Shown: piece by piece, positions 1-7,527 of the stretch
How the letters are laid out: each line of letters starts with the position of its first letter
Position numbering within the stretch: position 1 is the stretch's first letter
NCBI GenBank assembly: GCA_965554225.1
Contig: CBEVZC010000045.1
Span: 1 to 22,337 of the forward strand
Length of the DNA stretch: 22,337 nt
Reading direction: 5' to 3'
From: BMS3ABIN04 sp965554225
GTDB taxonomy: Bacteria > Bacteroidota > Ignavibacteria > Ignavibacteriales > Melioribacteraceae
Translations under genes and position numbers: made by a program
Notes under the pieces: generated by a model
What the model saw: the letters and a program-made list of their open reading frames with translations, nothing else
What the model was told of the DNA's origin: nothing
The model's database searches: none

Positions 1-130
1 CCTTTTTTCAAATAATTTTTCCTTAAAAGTGACTTTTTATTTTTAATAAGTTATCGTATCTTATTTTAACAAAAAAATCAGTACTCGTAATATTTTTTAA
101 TCTATGTTAATATATAAATGGAGATATATC

Positions 131-691
131 ATGTTTAAAAAGACCATAATTTTACTATTAATAATCTTTTCTTATTTAGTTATAAATCAATCAACTTATG
201 CTCAAAAGAGAAATAAGAAATGCGGCAATTGCGCAATGAAGGGAATAACCAAAGCTGTTGCTGTAATAAATCCGACCCAAGGTAATAAAGTACATGGGCT
301 GGTTACTTTTACAAAAGTTAAAAACGGTATAAAAGTTGTTGCGGATATTGAAGGCCTAACACCAGGCAAACACGGTTTTCATATTCACCAATATGGTGAT
401 TGCAGCGATCCAAAAGGGAAATCTGCAGGCGGCCACTTTAATCCAGATAAGGTAAAACATGCAGGTCATGATTCTGATGTAAGGCATGTTGGGGATTTCG
501 GAAATCTTGTAGCGGACAAAGACGGTAATGCACACATGGTATTTGTGGATAATCTAATTTCCTTTCATGGCCCTCATAATATAGTCGGAAGGGGAGTTGT
601 AATTCATGGTGGAGCAGATGACTTAACATCACAACCTTCGGGAAATGCTGGGCCAAGGGTTGGATGCGGCGCTATTGCTCTAAAAAAATAA
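131..691 (+). CDS. sodC: Secreted Cu/Zn superoxide dismutase
   Basis: Converts superoxide to oxygen and hydrogen peroxide outside the cytoplasm. The 186-residue protein opens with a signal peptide (MFKKTIILLLIIFSYLVINQ, probable cleavage after STYA). The family signatures are GFHIHQYGDC at 82-91 and GNAGPRVGCGAI at 171-182. Expected metal ligands are present: H84, H86 and H159 for copper, H102 as bridge, and H110 or H113, H119 and D122 for zinc. C91 and C179 can form the usual disulfide. An extra CGNC pair (31-34) just after the signal peptide is not part of the core fold. An in-frame ATG lies at 104, but the ATG at 131 is preferred because GGAG sits about 8 bases upstream and the signal peptide then starts normally. 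It converges on the 16-heme cytochrome gene. Function is confident; the role of the CxxC is unknown. Confidence 0.95.
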   Translation: MFKKTIILLLIIFSYLVINQSTYAQKRNKKCGNCAMKGITKAVAVINPTQGNKVHGLVTFTKVKNGIKVVADIEGLTPGKHGFHIHQYGDCSDPKGKSAGGHFNPDKVKHAGHDSDVRHVGDFGNLVADKDGNAHMVFVDNLISFHGPHNIVGRGVVIHGGADDLTSQPSGNAGPRVGCGAIALKK

Positions 692-721
692 TTTAATAAA
701 TTAGAATATATTATAAATTAA

Positions 722-751
722 AAGCCCAACCTCAAAGAAGAAGTTGGGCTT
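722..751 (-). terminator. Hairpin terminator between convergent genes
   Basis: Perfect 9-bp inverted repeat AAGCCCAAC / GTTGGGCTT (722-730 and 743-751) with a 12-base loop. Read on the minus strand the stem is followed by a T-rich tract (TTTTAATTT), so it best suits the end of the 16-heme cytochrome transcript. It may also help stop sodC, whose stop codon is 30 bp away, but there is no T run on that side. Confidence 0.7.
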
Positions 752-807
752 AACTCATATATTACTTATTATCAGGAGGCAAGAATTCATCCTTTGACCG
801 ATTGATA

Positions 808-3252
808 CTATTTCATTAGCACAAACTTCTTCGTCTGGACAAAGTTCCCGGCTTTAATTCTATAGAAATAAACTCCGCTGGCTAATTTATTTGCATTGAA
901 TTCATAATTATAAACGCCTGCCGTTTGCTCTTTGTTAACCAATGTTTCTACTTTATTACCCAAAAGATCATAAATATTTAATTCTACTTCAGAAGTTTTG
1001 GGAATTGAGTACTGGATAATAGTAGACGGGTTAAATGGATTGGGATAGTTCTGCATCAGAGCAAAGCTAGTTGGGATTAAATTGGGATCTTTCTTAACAT
1101 CTGTTAATGTTGTATCGAATCCGATAGCTCCCATCTGTGCTTTGGTCAATGGAGTAGCAAAGAACATTTGGTGACCATCCCATGTGTCCTTCCCAATCTT
1201 AGACCAATTTTTTGAAGGTCCGGCTGGATCACTCGTGTTACCGTTATAAGTAATAAAATCCATTTTCCAGGATGTTTTGTAATCAGCCGGCATTGGAATA
1301 ACTCCTTTTTCCCATGTTAATGTACTGTCTGTTTCATTCCATGTTGCAAATTGAAGTATGCCATCAGCGTTGTAATCTTCAATTGCTTCATTTTGTCCAC
1401 CAAAGTTTTCATGACAATCAGTGCACGTTCTAGCTCCATCCTTTGTGATTGAATGTGATGTAAACGGTCCAAAAGCAACAAATGCATCGCCGTTATTCGA
1501 GAGTGATTGGAAACTCATTGGATAGACTTTGCCGTCTTTTTCTCTATTTGCTAAAATTACAAACCCAGTTAGTGGCTTATATGCACGTTTTATATGAGCT
1601 TCATTAACACTTTCAAAGTGACAATTATAACATGACAAAACTGTCTGTGCATGGCATGCGGTACAGTGAAGTTTGCCGTTATGGGGATCATTATTTGCAT
1701 GATCGGCTGGAAGTGATCCAGCTGGATGACAACCATCATTTGCACAATCCGCAGTAATTACCTGTGGATCAAGCATACTGTTCGATTCAGTTCCATCTCC
1801 ATGCATATCAACATCTTTATGACAATCCCAGCATTTCATACCTGCATCTCTATGTACATCGCTTATGTGTAATTTATTAGCTTCTGTCGCTTGTCTGCTA
1901 TGGCAGCTATAGCACTGACTTACTTGAAGAGAATCCGTATTAAATGCAGAGTTTGACGGGTGGCAATCACTGCATGTAGGAGAATATGTTGCAGCATCAT
2001 TTGGATTTCCGTCGGCATCTGTTGCTCCATGGCATTCTCTACAGCCTAAATTCTCAATTGGTACATTCGTAAAATTCTCAAATCCACCATTTGCCTTACC
2101 GTACCAATATTCTTTACCTGATCTGGTTCCATGTTGACTTAAAGCAAAATTATCTGCAATTGTTCCAACATTTATTTTTAGCGCCATCATCTGTGTCGAT
2201 GTAAGAGGCGTAGCGAACATCATCTGAGATTTATCAGGTAAATCCTTATTAACTTTAGACCAATTTTTGGAAGGAACTAATGGGTCATCAGTATTACCGT
2301 TATATGTAATGAAATCCATTTTTAATGTTGTTTCATAATCTGGAGGAATTGGAACTATTCCATGTTTCCAGCTTAATGTGCTGTCGGCGTCATTCCAAGT
2401 TGAAAATTGAATTTGACCAGTATTGAAATACTCTTGTACATTTGCATTTCCGTGGCAATCTTCACAATCCCTACCTGCACCAATAGTATGTGATGAACCG
2501 GGACCTATTGCGTTAAATGTTGTATCTTTATATTCTACTGATTGAAAAGTAGCTGAATGTACTTTTCCGTTTCTGTTAACTAACATAACAAAATCACTCA
2601 AAACTTTATAAGCTCTTTTTAGATGGCTTTCAGTCTGGCTTTCAAAATGGCAGTTATAGCATGCTGCTACTGATGTTACATGACATGCAGTACAGTCTAA
2701 TTTCCCATTGTGGGGATCATATTGACTATGGTCTGGCATTGGGGGAGTTGAGTTCTCATCAATATGACAATCTGTGCATTGTGCTTTAACTGCACCATCG
2801 TCAAATAATGATATGTACTCAGTTCCGTCACCATGAATTTCTTCAGATTTATGGCAGTCCCAACAGACCATTCCTGCATCTCTGTGAACATCCGGTAATT
2901 GTAATTTCATCGCCACCGTTTGCTGTCTTCCATGGCATGAATAACATTGAGTAACTTTGAGAGAATCTGGATTAAAGTTTGAATTGGATGGGTGACAATC
3001 CGTGCATCCTGGTTGATAATCATCGCCATTTGAGACTCCGTCAGCATTAGTAGGTCCGTGGCATTGTTGACAGCCGAGCGTATCGATTGGAATATTTATT
3101 AATGATTCCAATCCGCCATTAGCTTGGCTGTACCAAGTTGCTTTACCGTTCCTAGTATTGTGCAGACTAGTACTAAAATTTGCTTGTGCAAATACAGAGG
3201 AGGTGCAACATAATAATGCAACCAGCATTAGTATTAGTTTGATTTGCTTCAT
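808..3252 (-). CDS. 16-heme cytochrome c, duplicated octaheme unit, with T9SS sorting domain
   Basis: An 814-residue exported electron-transfer protein. A signal peptide (1 to about 23) is followed by two homologous units of about 340 residues (27-366 and 367-712). Each unit has eight heme sites in the same order: 15 CXXCH motifs in all, plus one CX4CH (CANDGCH, 503-509) at position five of unit 2. Each unit ends in a heme-free stretch sharing KMDFITYNGNT and PSKNWSK. Residues about 727-814 form a T9SS type A sorting domain (PNPFNPST, IYDLLGNKVETLV, SGVYFYRI), so the protein should cross the outer membrane and be attached to the surface or released. No CXXCK site is seen, so every proximal ligand is histidine. 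The start at 3252 is chosen over 3264 because GAGG lies 6 bases upstream. It lies 60 bp after the TPR gene. The exact redox partner is unknown, but a surface electron conduit is the likely role. Confidence 0.9.
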   Translation of the reverse strand: MKQIKLILMLVALLCCTSSVFAQANFSTSLHNTRNGKATWYSQANGGLESLINIPIDTLGCQQCHGPTNADGVSNGDDYQPGCTDCHPSNSNFNPDSLKVTQCYSCHGRQQTVAMKLQLPDVHRDAGMVCWDCHKSEEIHGDGTEYISLFDDGAVKAQCTDCHIDENSTPPMPDHSQYDPHNGKLDCTACHVTSVAACYNCHFESQTESHLKRAYKVLSDFVMLVNRNGKVHSATFQSVEYKDTTFNAIGPGSSHTIGAGRDCEDCHGNANVQEYFNTGQIQFSTWNDADSTLSWKHGIVPIPPDYETTLKMDFITYNGNTDDPLVPSKNWSKVNKDLPDKSQMMFATPLTSTQMMALKINVGTIADNFALSQHGTRSGKEYWYGKANGGFENFTNVPIENLGCRECHGATDADGNPNDAATYSPTCSDCHPSNSAFNTDSLQVSQCYSCHSRQATEANKLHISDVHRDAGMKCWDCHKDVDMHGDGTESNSMLDPQVITADCANDGCHPAGSLPADHANNDPHNGKLHCTACHAQTVLSCYNCHFESVNEAHIKRAYKPLTGFVILANREKDGKVYPMSFQSLSNNGDAFVAFGPFTSHSITKDGARTCTDCHENFGGQNEAIEDYNADGILQFATWNETDSTLTWEKGVIPMPADYKTSWKMDFITYNGNTSDPAGPSKNWSKIGKDTWDGHQMFFATPLTKAQMGAIGFDTTLTDVKKDPNLIPTSFALMQNYPNPFNPSTIIQYSIPKTSEVELNIYDLLGNKVETLVNKEQTAGVYNYEFNANKLASGVYFYRIKAGNFVQTKKFVLMK

Positions 3253-3312
3253 AACATACCTCATAATTTAGTTTGTTATTTGAATAATATTAACTCTATT
3301 AAATCCCATTTG

Positions 3313-3810
3313 TTAACAAGGATAATGGTTAATGCCTTTTATATTTCGTTTTTTAGTGTTAGATAATTTTGCTAAAATAGAAATTACGAGCTTATTATCT
3401 GATTTAATTTCTAAAGTCTTTTTGAAATAGCTGATAGATTTATCTATATCACAGTAAAGCCATAAAACACTTAAAGCCAGCAAGTAATCAAAACTTTTAA
3501 TTGCTTGATCGTATTTTGCTTCTAGATTATCTGCTAACTCATGACAAGGGGAGTCATCCAGTATTGGATCAGTATTCAGAATGAACTCTAAATCTTTGTC
3601 AATCAATTTATTTAGTAATTCAGCAGCTTTTTCTATTTTCCCGACTTGCGTATAGCAAATAATGGTTTTTTTAATGATTCCTTTATTGCTTTTACCCTCG
3701 TGTGCACACTTCTCAAATTCAGCGAGTGCAGCATCATATTTTCTGGCCATGAAATATTGATTTCCAAGCATTTCACTCATAATAATACTTGTATTCAACA
3801 ACCTTGCCAT
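3313..3810 (-). CDS. Small TPR-repeat protein
   Basis: A 165-residue helical protein. Residues about 14-85 read as paired tetratricopeptide-like helices (NQYFMARKYDAALAEFEKC, then TIICYTQVGKIEKAAELL), and a third similar pair lies near 100-150 (DYLLALSVLWLYCDIDKSISYFKKTLEI). There is no signal peptide or heme motif, so it is probably cytoplasmic. It lies between the sigma-54 activator and the 16-heme cytochrome on the same strand, which suggests a linked transcript. The start is uncertain: no ribosome site is clear, and Met11 or Met14 could also be used. Function is unknown; TPR proteins usually act as protein-binding scaffolds. Confidence 0.7.
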   Translation of the reverse strand: MARLLNTSIIMSEMLGNQYFMARKYDAALAEFEKCAHEGKSNKGIIKKTIICYTQVGKIEKAAELLNKLIDKDLEFILNTDPILDDSPCHELADNLEAKYDQAIKSFDYLLALSVLWLYCDIDKSISYFKKTLEIKSDNKLVISILAKLSNTKKRNIKGINHYPC

Positions 3811-3851
3811 TTAAAAAAATGAATAAAAAAGGGCTTTTTTTTAGCTGATTT

Positions 3852-3866
3852 GAAACAATTTGTTTT
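3852..3866. promoter_or_regulatory. Inverted repeat GAAAC-N5-GTTTT, possible operator
   Basis: GAAACAATTTGTTTT, with perfect inner arms AAACA/TGTTT, lies in the gap between the activator and TPR genes. It shares half-sites and spacing with the repeat at 3930-3944. It may be a binding site for the neighbouring Fis-type activator. The evidence is only the shared pattern. Confidence 0.35.
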
Positions 3867-3929
3867 AATTTTCGAAGGATTTTGACGTGAAATTAATTAG
3901 CTTTATATATAACAATAAGTTACGAAAAT

Positions 3930-3944
3930 GAAACGTATTGTTTC
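3930..3944. promoter_or_regulatory. Inverted repeat GAAAC-N5-GTTTC, possible operator
   Basis: GAAACGTATTGTTTC has perfect 5-bp arms and a 5-base spacer. On the minus strand it overlaps a weak -35-like GTTTCA that lies 17 bases from a TATATA box (3906-3911), in the direction of the TPR and 16-heme genes. No sigma-54 -24/-12 pair was found in this gap. Confidence 0.4.
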
Positions 3945-3967
3945 GCGCATGAAATGATTGGAACAGT

Positions 3968-5299
3968 TTATTTTTCGATTATATGATGTTCTTTCAATTT
4001 TCTCCAAAGAGTAGTTCTTCCAATTCCAAGTTCTTTAGCTGATTTACTTTTATTCCAGCGGTGTTTTTCTAAAGTTCTAATTAGTCTTTCCTTTTCGGGG
4101 TCGTTAAATAAAAAATTGTTCTTGTTAACTTTTTTATTATTAACTCGTTCTTTTAATAAAACCGGTAATTTAGTAATCGTAATTTTCCCATTATTTGGTG
4201 TTCTAACAAATGAATACTCAATTACATTTTCTAATTCTCTTACATTTCCTCGCCACTCATAATTCATGATAATATCCATAGCTTTGTCATCAATTTCAGG
4301 GATATTTTTTTTATACATTAACGAAAATTTGTTTAGAAAATAATTTGTTAGTGGAGCAACATCGCACATTCTATCACGTAAGGGCGGTACATAAATTGGT
4401 AATACACTTAGTCGGTAATATAGATCTTCTCTAAACGTCCCTTTAGCAAGAGCAGCTTCAATATCTCTATTAGTAGCTGCAATTATTCGCACATCGACTT
4501 TTCGTGTGATGGATTCCCCAACTCTTTCAAAAGTTCCTTCTTGCAGAACCCTTAAAAGTTGTAATTGCATTTGAAGTGGCATTTCGGCAACTTCATCAAG
4601 AAATATAGTACCCCCGTCTGCTAGTTCAAATCTACCTATGCGGTCTTTTACTGCATCGGTAAAAGCACCTTTAACGTGACCAAATAATTCGCTTGCCAAA
4701 AGATTTTCCGGGAAAACCGAACAATTTATTTTTACAAATGGTTTGTCTTTTCTGTTGCTTGTTGCTTGAACCGCGTTGGCAATCATTTCTTTACCAGTAC
4801 CTGATTCTCCGTGGATAAAAACCGGAGCGTCTGAGTCGGCAACTTCATTGATTAAATTATATATTTCTTGCATTTGTTTATCATGACCGATTATCCCATG
4901 AAATTGTGAATCTTTAACCAATTGTTTTTTAATTTTTTCGAATTCAGAAATATCCCGAAAAGAAATAACTCCGCCTGTAGGTTCTTTATTTCCATTATAC
5001 AATACTGCAGCGCTTAATTTAATCGGCTTAGAAATACCGGTCGGGCAATGGATTTCAGATTCGAAATCGTAAAGGTTTTTTTTAGAATTTAGTAAAATTG
5101 CTATAGGGCAGTCTGTGTAGCAGACTTTTGAATTGAAAACATTTTTGCAGAATTGCCCTACAACTTCGTTTCGGTTTAATCCCGTTATTCTTTCTGCGGA
5201 CTTATTAAAAAAGTTTACTCTAAAACTTTTATCAACAGTAAAAACGCCTTCCCCAAGTGAATCTAATATATCATTTGTTAGGTGCTTATTAAACGGCAT
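3968..5299 (-). CDS. Sigma-54 activator with cysteine-rich PAS sensor
   Basis: A 443-residue bacterial enhancer-binding protein. An N-terminal PAS domain (about 8-120) holds four cysteines, C51, C60, C64 and C85, spaced C-x8-C-x3-C-x20-C, which suggests a redox, metal or Fe-S sensor. The AAA+ domain (about 135-365) has Walker A GESGTGKE (164-171), Walker B GGTIFLDE (229-236), and GAFTDA at 211-216 where the canonical sigma-54 loop is GAFTGA. A Fis-type helix-turn-helix closes the protein (about 400-440, NKSKSAKELGIGRTTLWRKL). There is no receiver domain, so it senses its signal directly. It lies between the two cytochrome blocks and is the obvious candidate to control one or both. The inverted repeat just upstream of its start suggests autoregulation. 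Confidence 0.93.
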   Translation of the reverse strand: MPFNKHLTNDILDSLGEGVFTVDKSFRVNFFNKSAERITGLNRNEVVGQFCKNVFNSKVCYTDCPIAILLNSKKNLYDFESEIHCPTGISKPIKLSAAVLYNGNKEPTGGVISFRDISEFEKIKKQLVKDSQFHGIIGHDKQMQEIYNLINEVADSDAPVFIHGESGTGKEMIANAVQATSNRKDKPFVKINCSVFPENLLASELFGHVKGAFTDAVKDRIGRFELADGGTIFLDEVAEMPLQMQLQLLRVLQEGTFERVGESITRKVDVRIIAATNRDIEAALAKGTFREDLYYRLSVLPIYVPPLRDRMCDVAPLTNYFLNKFSLMYKKNIPEIDDKAMDIIMNYEWRGNVRELENVIEYSFVRTPNNGKITITKLPVLLKERVNNKKVNKNNFLFNDPEKERLIRTLEKHRWNKSKSAKELGIGRTTLWRKLKEHHIIEK

Positions 5300-5309
5300 G
5301 TTTTATTCT

Positions 5310-5326
5310 GTTTCAATTGTTGAAAC
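5310..5326. promoter_or_regulatory. 17-bp palindrome upstream of the sigma-54 activator
   Basis: GTTTCAATTGTTGAAAC has perfect 7-bp arms with a 3-base centre and ends 11 bp upstream of the activator start codon. It uses the same GTTTC/GAAAC half-sites as the repeats at 3852 and 3930, but in the opposite arrangement and with wider spacing. Its position over the leader would suit autorepression. Confidence 0.5.
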
Positions 5327-5391
5327 GATCTAAAACAATTATAAAAAAAAATAGATAAAAAAACAAGAATATCTTTTTTAAATTTATGACA

Positions 5392-5421
5392 AAGTCAAAT
5401 CAATAGAATTTGATTTGACTT
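5392..5421 (-). terminator. Hairpin after the porin-cytochrome operon
   Basis: Perfect 12-bp stem AAGTCAAATCAA / TTGATTTGACTT (5392-5403 and 5410-5421) with a 6-base loop, starting 8 bp after the stop codon of the 7-heme lipoprotein gene in the direction of transcription. The T tract beyond it is broken (TTGTCATAAATTT), so it may terminate only in part or protect the 3' end of the mRNA. Confidence 0.6.
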
Positions 5422-5429
5422 CAAAATTC

Positions 5430-6302
5430 TTAGTTTCCGAATACGTTAATCTTACCGTTAATGTGTTTTGTGCTATCGATAATAGTTCCATCAGCGCCAA
5501 CAACACCGGAATGGCAGCCGGCACAAGTTGTAGCATCGGGGTCATTCCCGGCATTCTGATGTCCGATTGGTGGTAAAGAATGACAAGTACCACATTCTGC
5601 TTGAGTATCGTCCAGCTTATTCCATTGTGGTTGGAAATTATTACCTACAATTAAGGAATCTGTATATAAAAAAGCAAAAGAAGAAGAATCTTTTAAAAAT
5701 TTAAAATTTCCATGGCAATAAACATTTGAACATTTTTTAGTCTCAAAATTATAATTTGGATCTGCTCCTTGGTTTTTTGCTAAATCACCAAAAGTTAACG
5801 TAGCGTGAGTCGCCCCGGGAATTATATGGCCCGGATCATCCACTTTATTGGGAACAACATGGCACTGCGCACAATTAACGTTTGCAGTTAAATCATTTTC
5901 ATAAAGATGTGATACATGCGCTCCTGCGGCTGAATTGTCTTCACTCAAGACAGTTCTTGGTGGAGCAAGTCTTGTGCTGTCAGTTAAAAGTCCATCGTTA
6001 AAATCACCATGACAAGTATTGCATGCTTCTGGTCCGGCTTCGCTTACATGACAAGTTTTGCAACTAACAGTTGTTATCCCACCGTTAAAATCGTTGGCAT
6101 GACATGATTGGCATAATTTCAAGTTCCAATTATTATCTTTAAAAGAATTTGCATGAAAATTTGCAGAACCTTCAGTTCCCCAACCTGTTGGGTGAACTTT
6201 TGGTGATTCGTTTTCAACAATTTCATCTGTTAAATCTGAACACGAGAAAAAAAACAATAGTGAAAAGATTAAGGATGCAAATATTATAAATTTCAATTTC
6301 AT
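5430..6302 (-). CDS. 7-heme surface lipoprotein cytochrome (CxxxxCH/CxxCH type)
   Basis: A 290-residue protein with a lipoprotein-like signal ending in FFFSC (Cys21). It carries six CXXCH motifs and one CX4CH (CSNVYCH, 191-197) followed by CXXCH pairs. This mixture is the hallmark of the CxxxxCH/CxxCH family known from Geobacter OmcB-type outer-surface cytochromes. No CXXCK is present. It is the last gene of the operon with the beta-barrel and 14-heme genes, 15 bp after the latter. By position and family it is the likely outer-face member of a porin-cytochrome complex. Which face of the outer membrane it occupies cannot be read from the sequence. Confidence 0.88.
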   Translation of the reverse strand: MKLKFIIFASLIFSLLFFFSCSDLTDEIVENESPKVHPTGWGTEGSANFHANSFKDNNWNLKLCQSCHANDFNGGITTVSCKTCHVSEAGPEACNTCHGDFNDGLLTDSTRLAPPRTVLSEDNSAAGAHVSHLYENDLTANVNCAQCHVVPNKVDDPGHIIPGATHATLTFGDLAKNQGADPNYNFETKKCSNVYCHGNFKFLKDSSSFAFLYTDSLIVGNNFQPQWNKLDDTQAECGTCHSLPPIGHQNAGNDPDATTCAGCHSGVVGADGTIIDSTKHINGKINVFGN

Positions 6303-6317
6303 ATTATTTACCCAATA

Positions 6318-7526
6318 TTAATCCGGTTTAGAAGTATGACAATATCCACAAAATCCCACACCGGGAGTATGCGTATTTGTGTGGCAATTGAAGCAAACAG
6401 CACCGTCGTCATTATGCCAGTCGCCGTGATTATCCTTCATAAAACCAGCAGGATGAGTCTGCGGATTAGTTCCTCTAATTCCATCTGAATCGTTATGGCA
6501 CAATATACAGTTAGGATCACTGCCTTGAATATCATGGCATGCAGCACAGCTTTCAATATCTTTCTGAGCCAATTGAGCATGGAGTCCGCCTCCGCTTCCA
6601 ACGCCAATAGTAGTAAAATTCGGTTTTGTATGAGAAAATGGAACTACTCCGCTTAAAGCATAATCACCTTGTCCGGAAGCATTATGGCATTTTGAGCAAA
6701 ATGTTTCTGTCTGATGGCAAGTTTGACATTGATCTTTGTGAAGTTTCGCATCTATCCCATGATTATATATATAGTTTAGGTCATGCTTAAATGTTAACTG
6801 CTGTTGCCTAACGTCATCCTTAAATTTAAATGGAGAATAAGGCGTATAAAAATCACTTGAAGTATTAGATTCATTTATGCCTACTGTTGCCGCGTGACAA
6901 TTTTCACAAAAATTATTTGTATGGCAGACTTGACATTTTTCAGCATTACTTTCAGCTTCTAATTTATGTACTCTCGTAAAATCGGCTACTTTATGATCAT
7001 CAGGAATAAGATTGGCTGTTGAGACGTGGCAATTGCTGCATTCTATAGGTGCAGGCCCTTCAGTGGTATGACATGTTGTACAATTATTCATTTCTGGTAA
7101 TGCTGTCGGTACATCTTGAGCATAATCAGCTTTATCCAATCCTTTATGACAATCTGTACATTTTAACTTCTGGTCTTCAAGATGAAATTTATGATTAAAT
7201 TTTATCTCACTTTTTGCCTCGTCTGGAAAAGGTTCTTGTATATCTTTGTAATGACATAGTTTGCAGTTATCTTCGTCTTCAACATCGTGGCAATCCGCAC
7301 AATTATCCATTGTTGGTAGTAAGCTTTTACTCATATCGGTCGCCTCTGGCACCGCAGTATGACAATCGCTGCATTCAACATCATTCCCAAGATGGAATTG
7401 ATGACTAAATTTAATTATTTGTTTGTGTTTTTGCGGAACAGCATCGTTACTGAATTTAAAAGCAGTAAGTCCCATACTAATTGCAATAACGGAAAAAACC
7501 GTAATGTATAAATGTTTTGTTCTCAT
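6318..7526 (-). CDS. 14-heme periplasmic cytochrome c
   Basis: A 402-residue multiheme protein with an N-terminal hydrophobic signal or anchor (about 6-24) and 14 CXXCH motifs, the first at 52-56 and the last near the C-terminus (CGYCH). The N-terminal third has repeated c3/c7-like units (IKFSHQFHLG then IKFNHKFHLE, each leading to a CXDCH site) whose histidines can be distal ligands. Its start is one base after the stop of the beta-barrel gene with no ribosome site, so translation is probably coupled. An abundant periplasmic cytochrome coupled to a barrel gene fits the MtrA-like inner partner of a porin-cytochrome conduit. Sequence homology to MtrA itself was not tested. Confidence 0.9.
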   Translation of the reverse strand: MRTKHLYITVFSVIAISMGLTAFKFSNDAVPQKHKQIIKFSHQFHLGNDVECSDCHTAVPEATDMSKSLLPTMDNCADCHDVEDEDNCKLCHYKDIQEPFPDEAKSEIKFNHKFHLEDQKLKCTDCHKGLDKADYAQDVPTALPEMNNCTTCHTTEGPAPIECSNCHVSTANLIPDDHKVADFTRVHKLEAESNAEKCQVCHTNNFCENCHAATVGINESNTSSDFYTPYSPFKFKDDVRQQQLTFKHDLNYIYNHGIDAKLHKDQCQTCHQTETFCSKCHNASGQGDYALSGVVPFSHTKPNFTTIGVGSGGGLHAQLAQKDIESCAACHDIQGSDPNCILCHNDSDGIRGTNPQTHPAGFMKDNHGDWHNDDGAVCFNCHTNTHTPGVGFCGYCHTSKPD

Positions 7527-7527
7527 A

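Noticed and set aside
3825..3842. AAAAAAGGGCTTTTTTTT taken as a terminator between the activator and TPR genes
   Set aside because: The palindrome has almost no loop (two central bases), so it cannot form a normal hairpin, and it lies only about 20 bp before the TPR start rather than after a stop codon.
5384..5593. 69-residue minus-strand frame overlapping the end of the 7-heme gene
   Set aside because: It overlaps the real gene in another frame, runs through the terminator hairpin and has no ribosome site or recognisable protein pattern.
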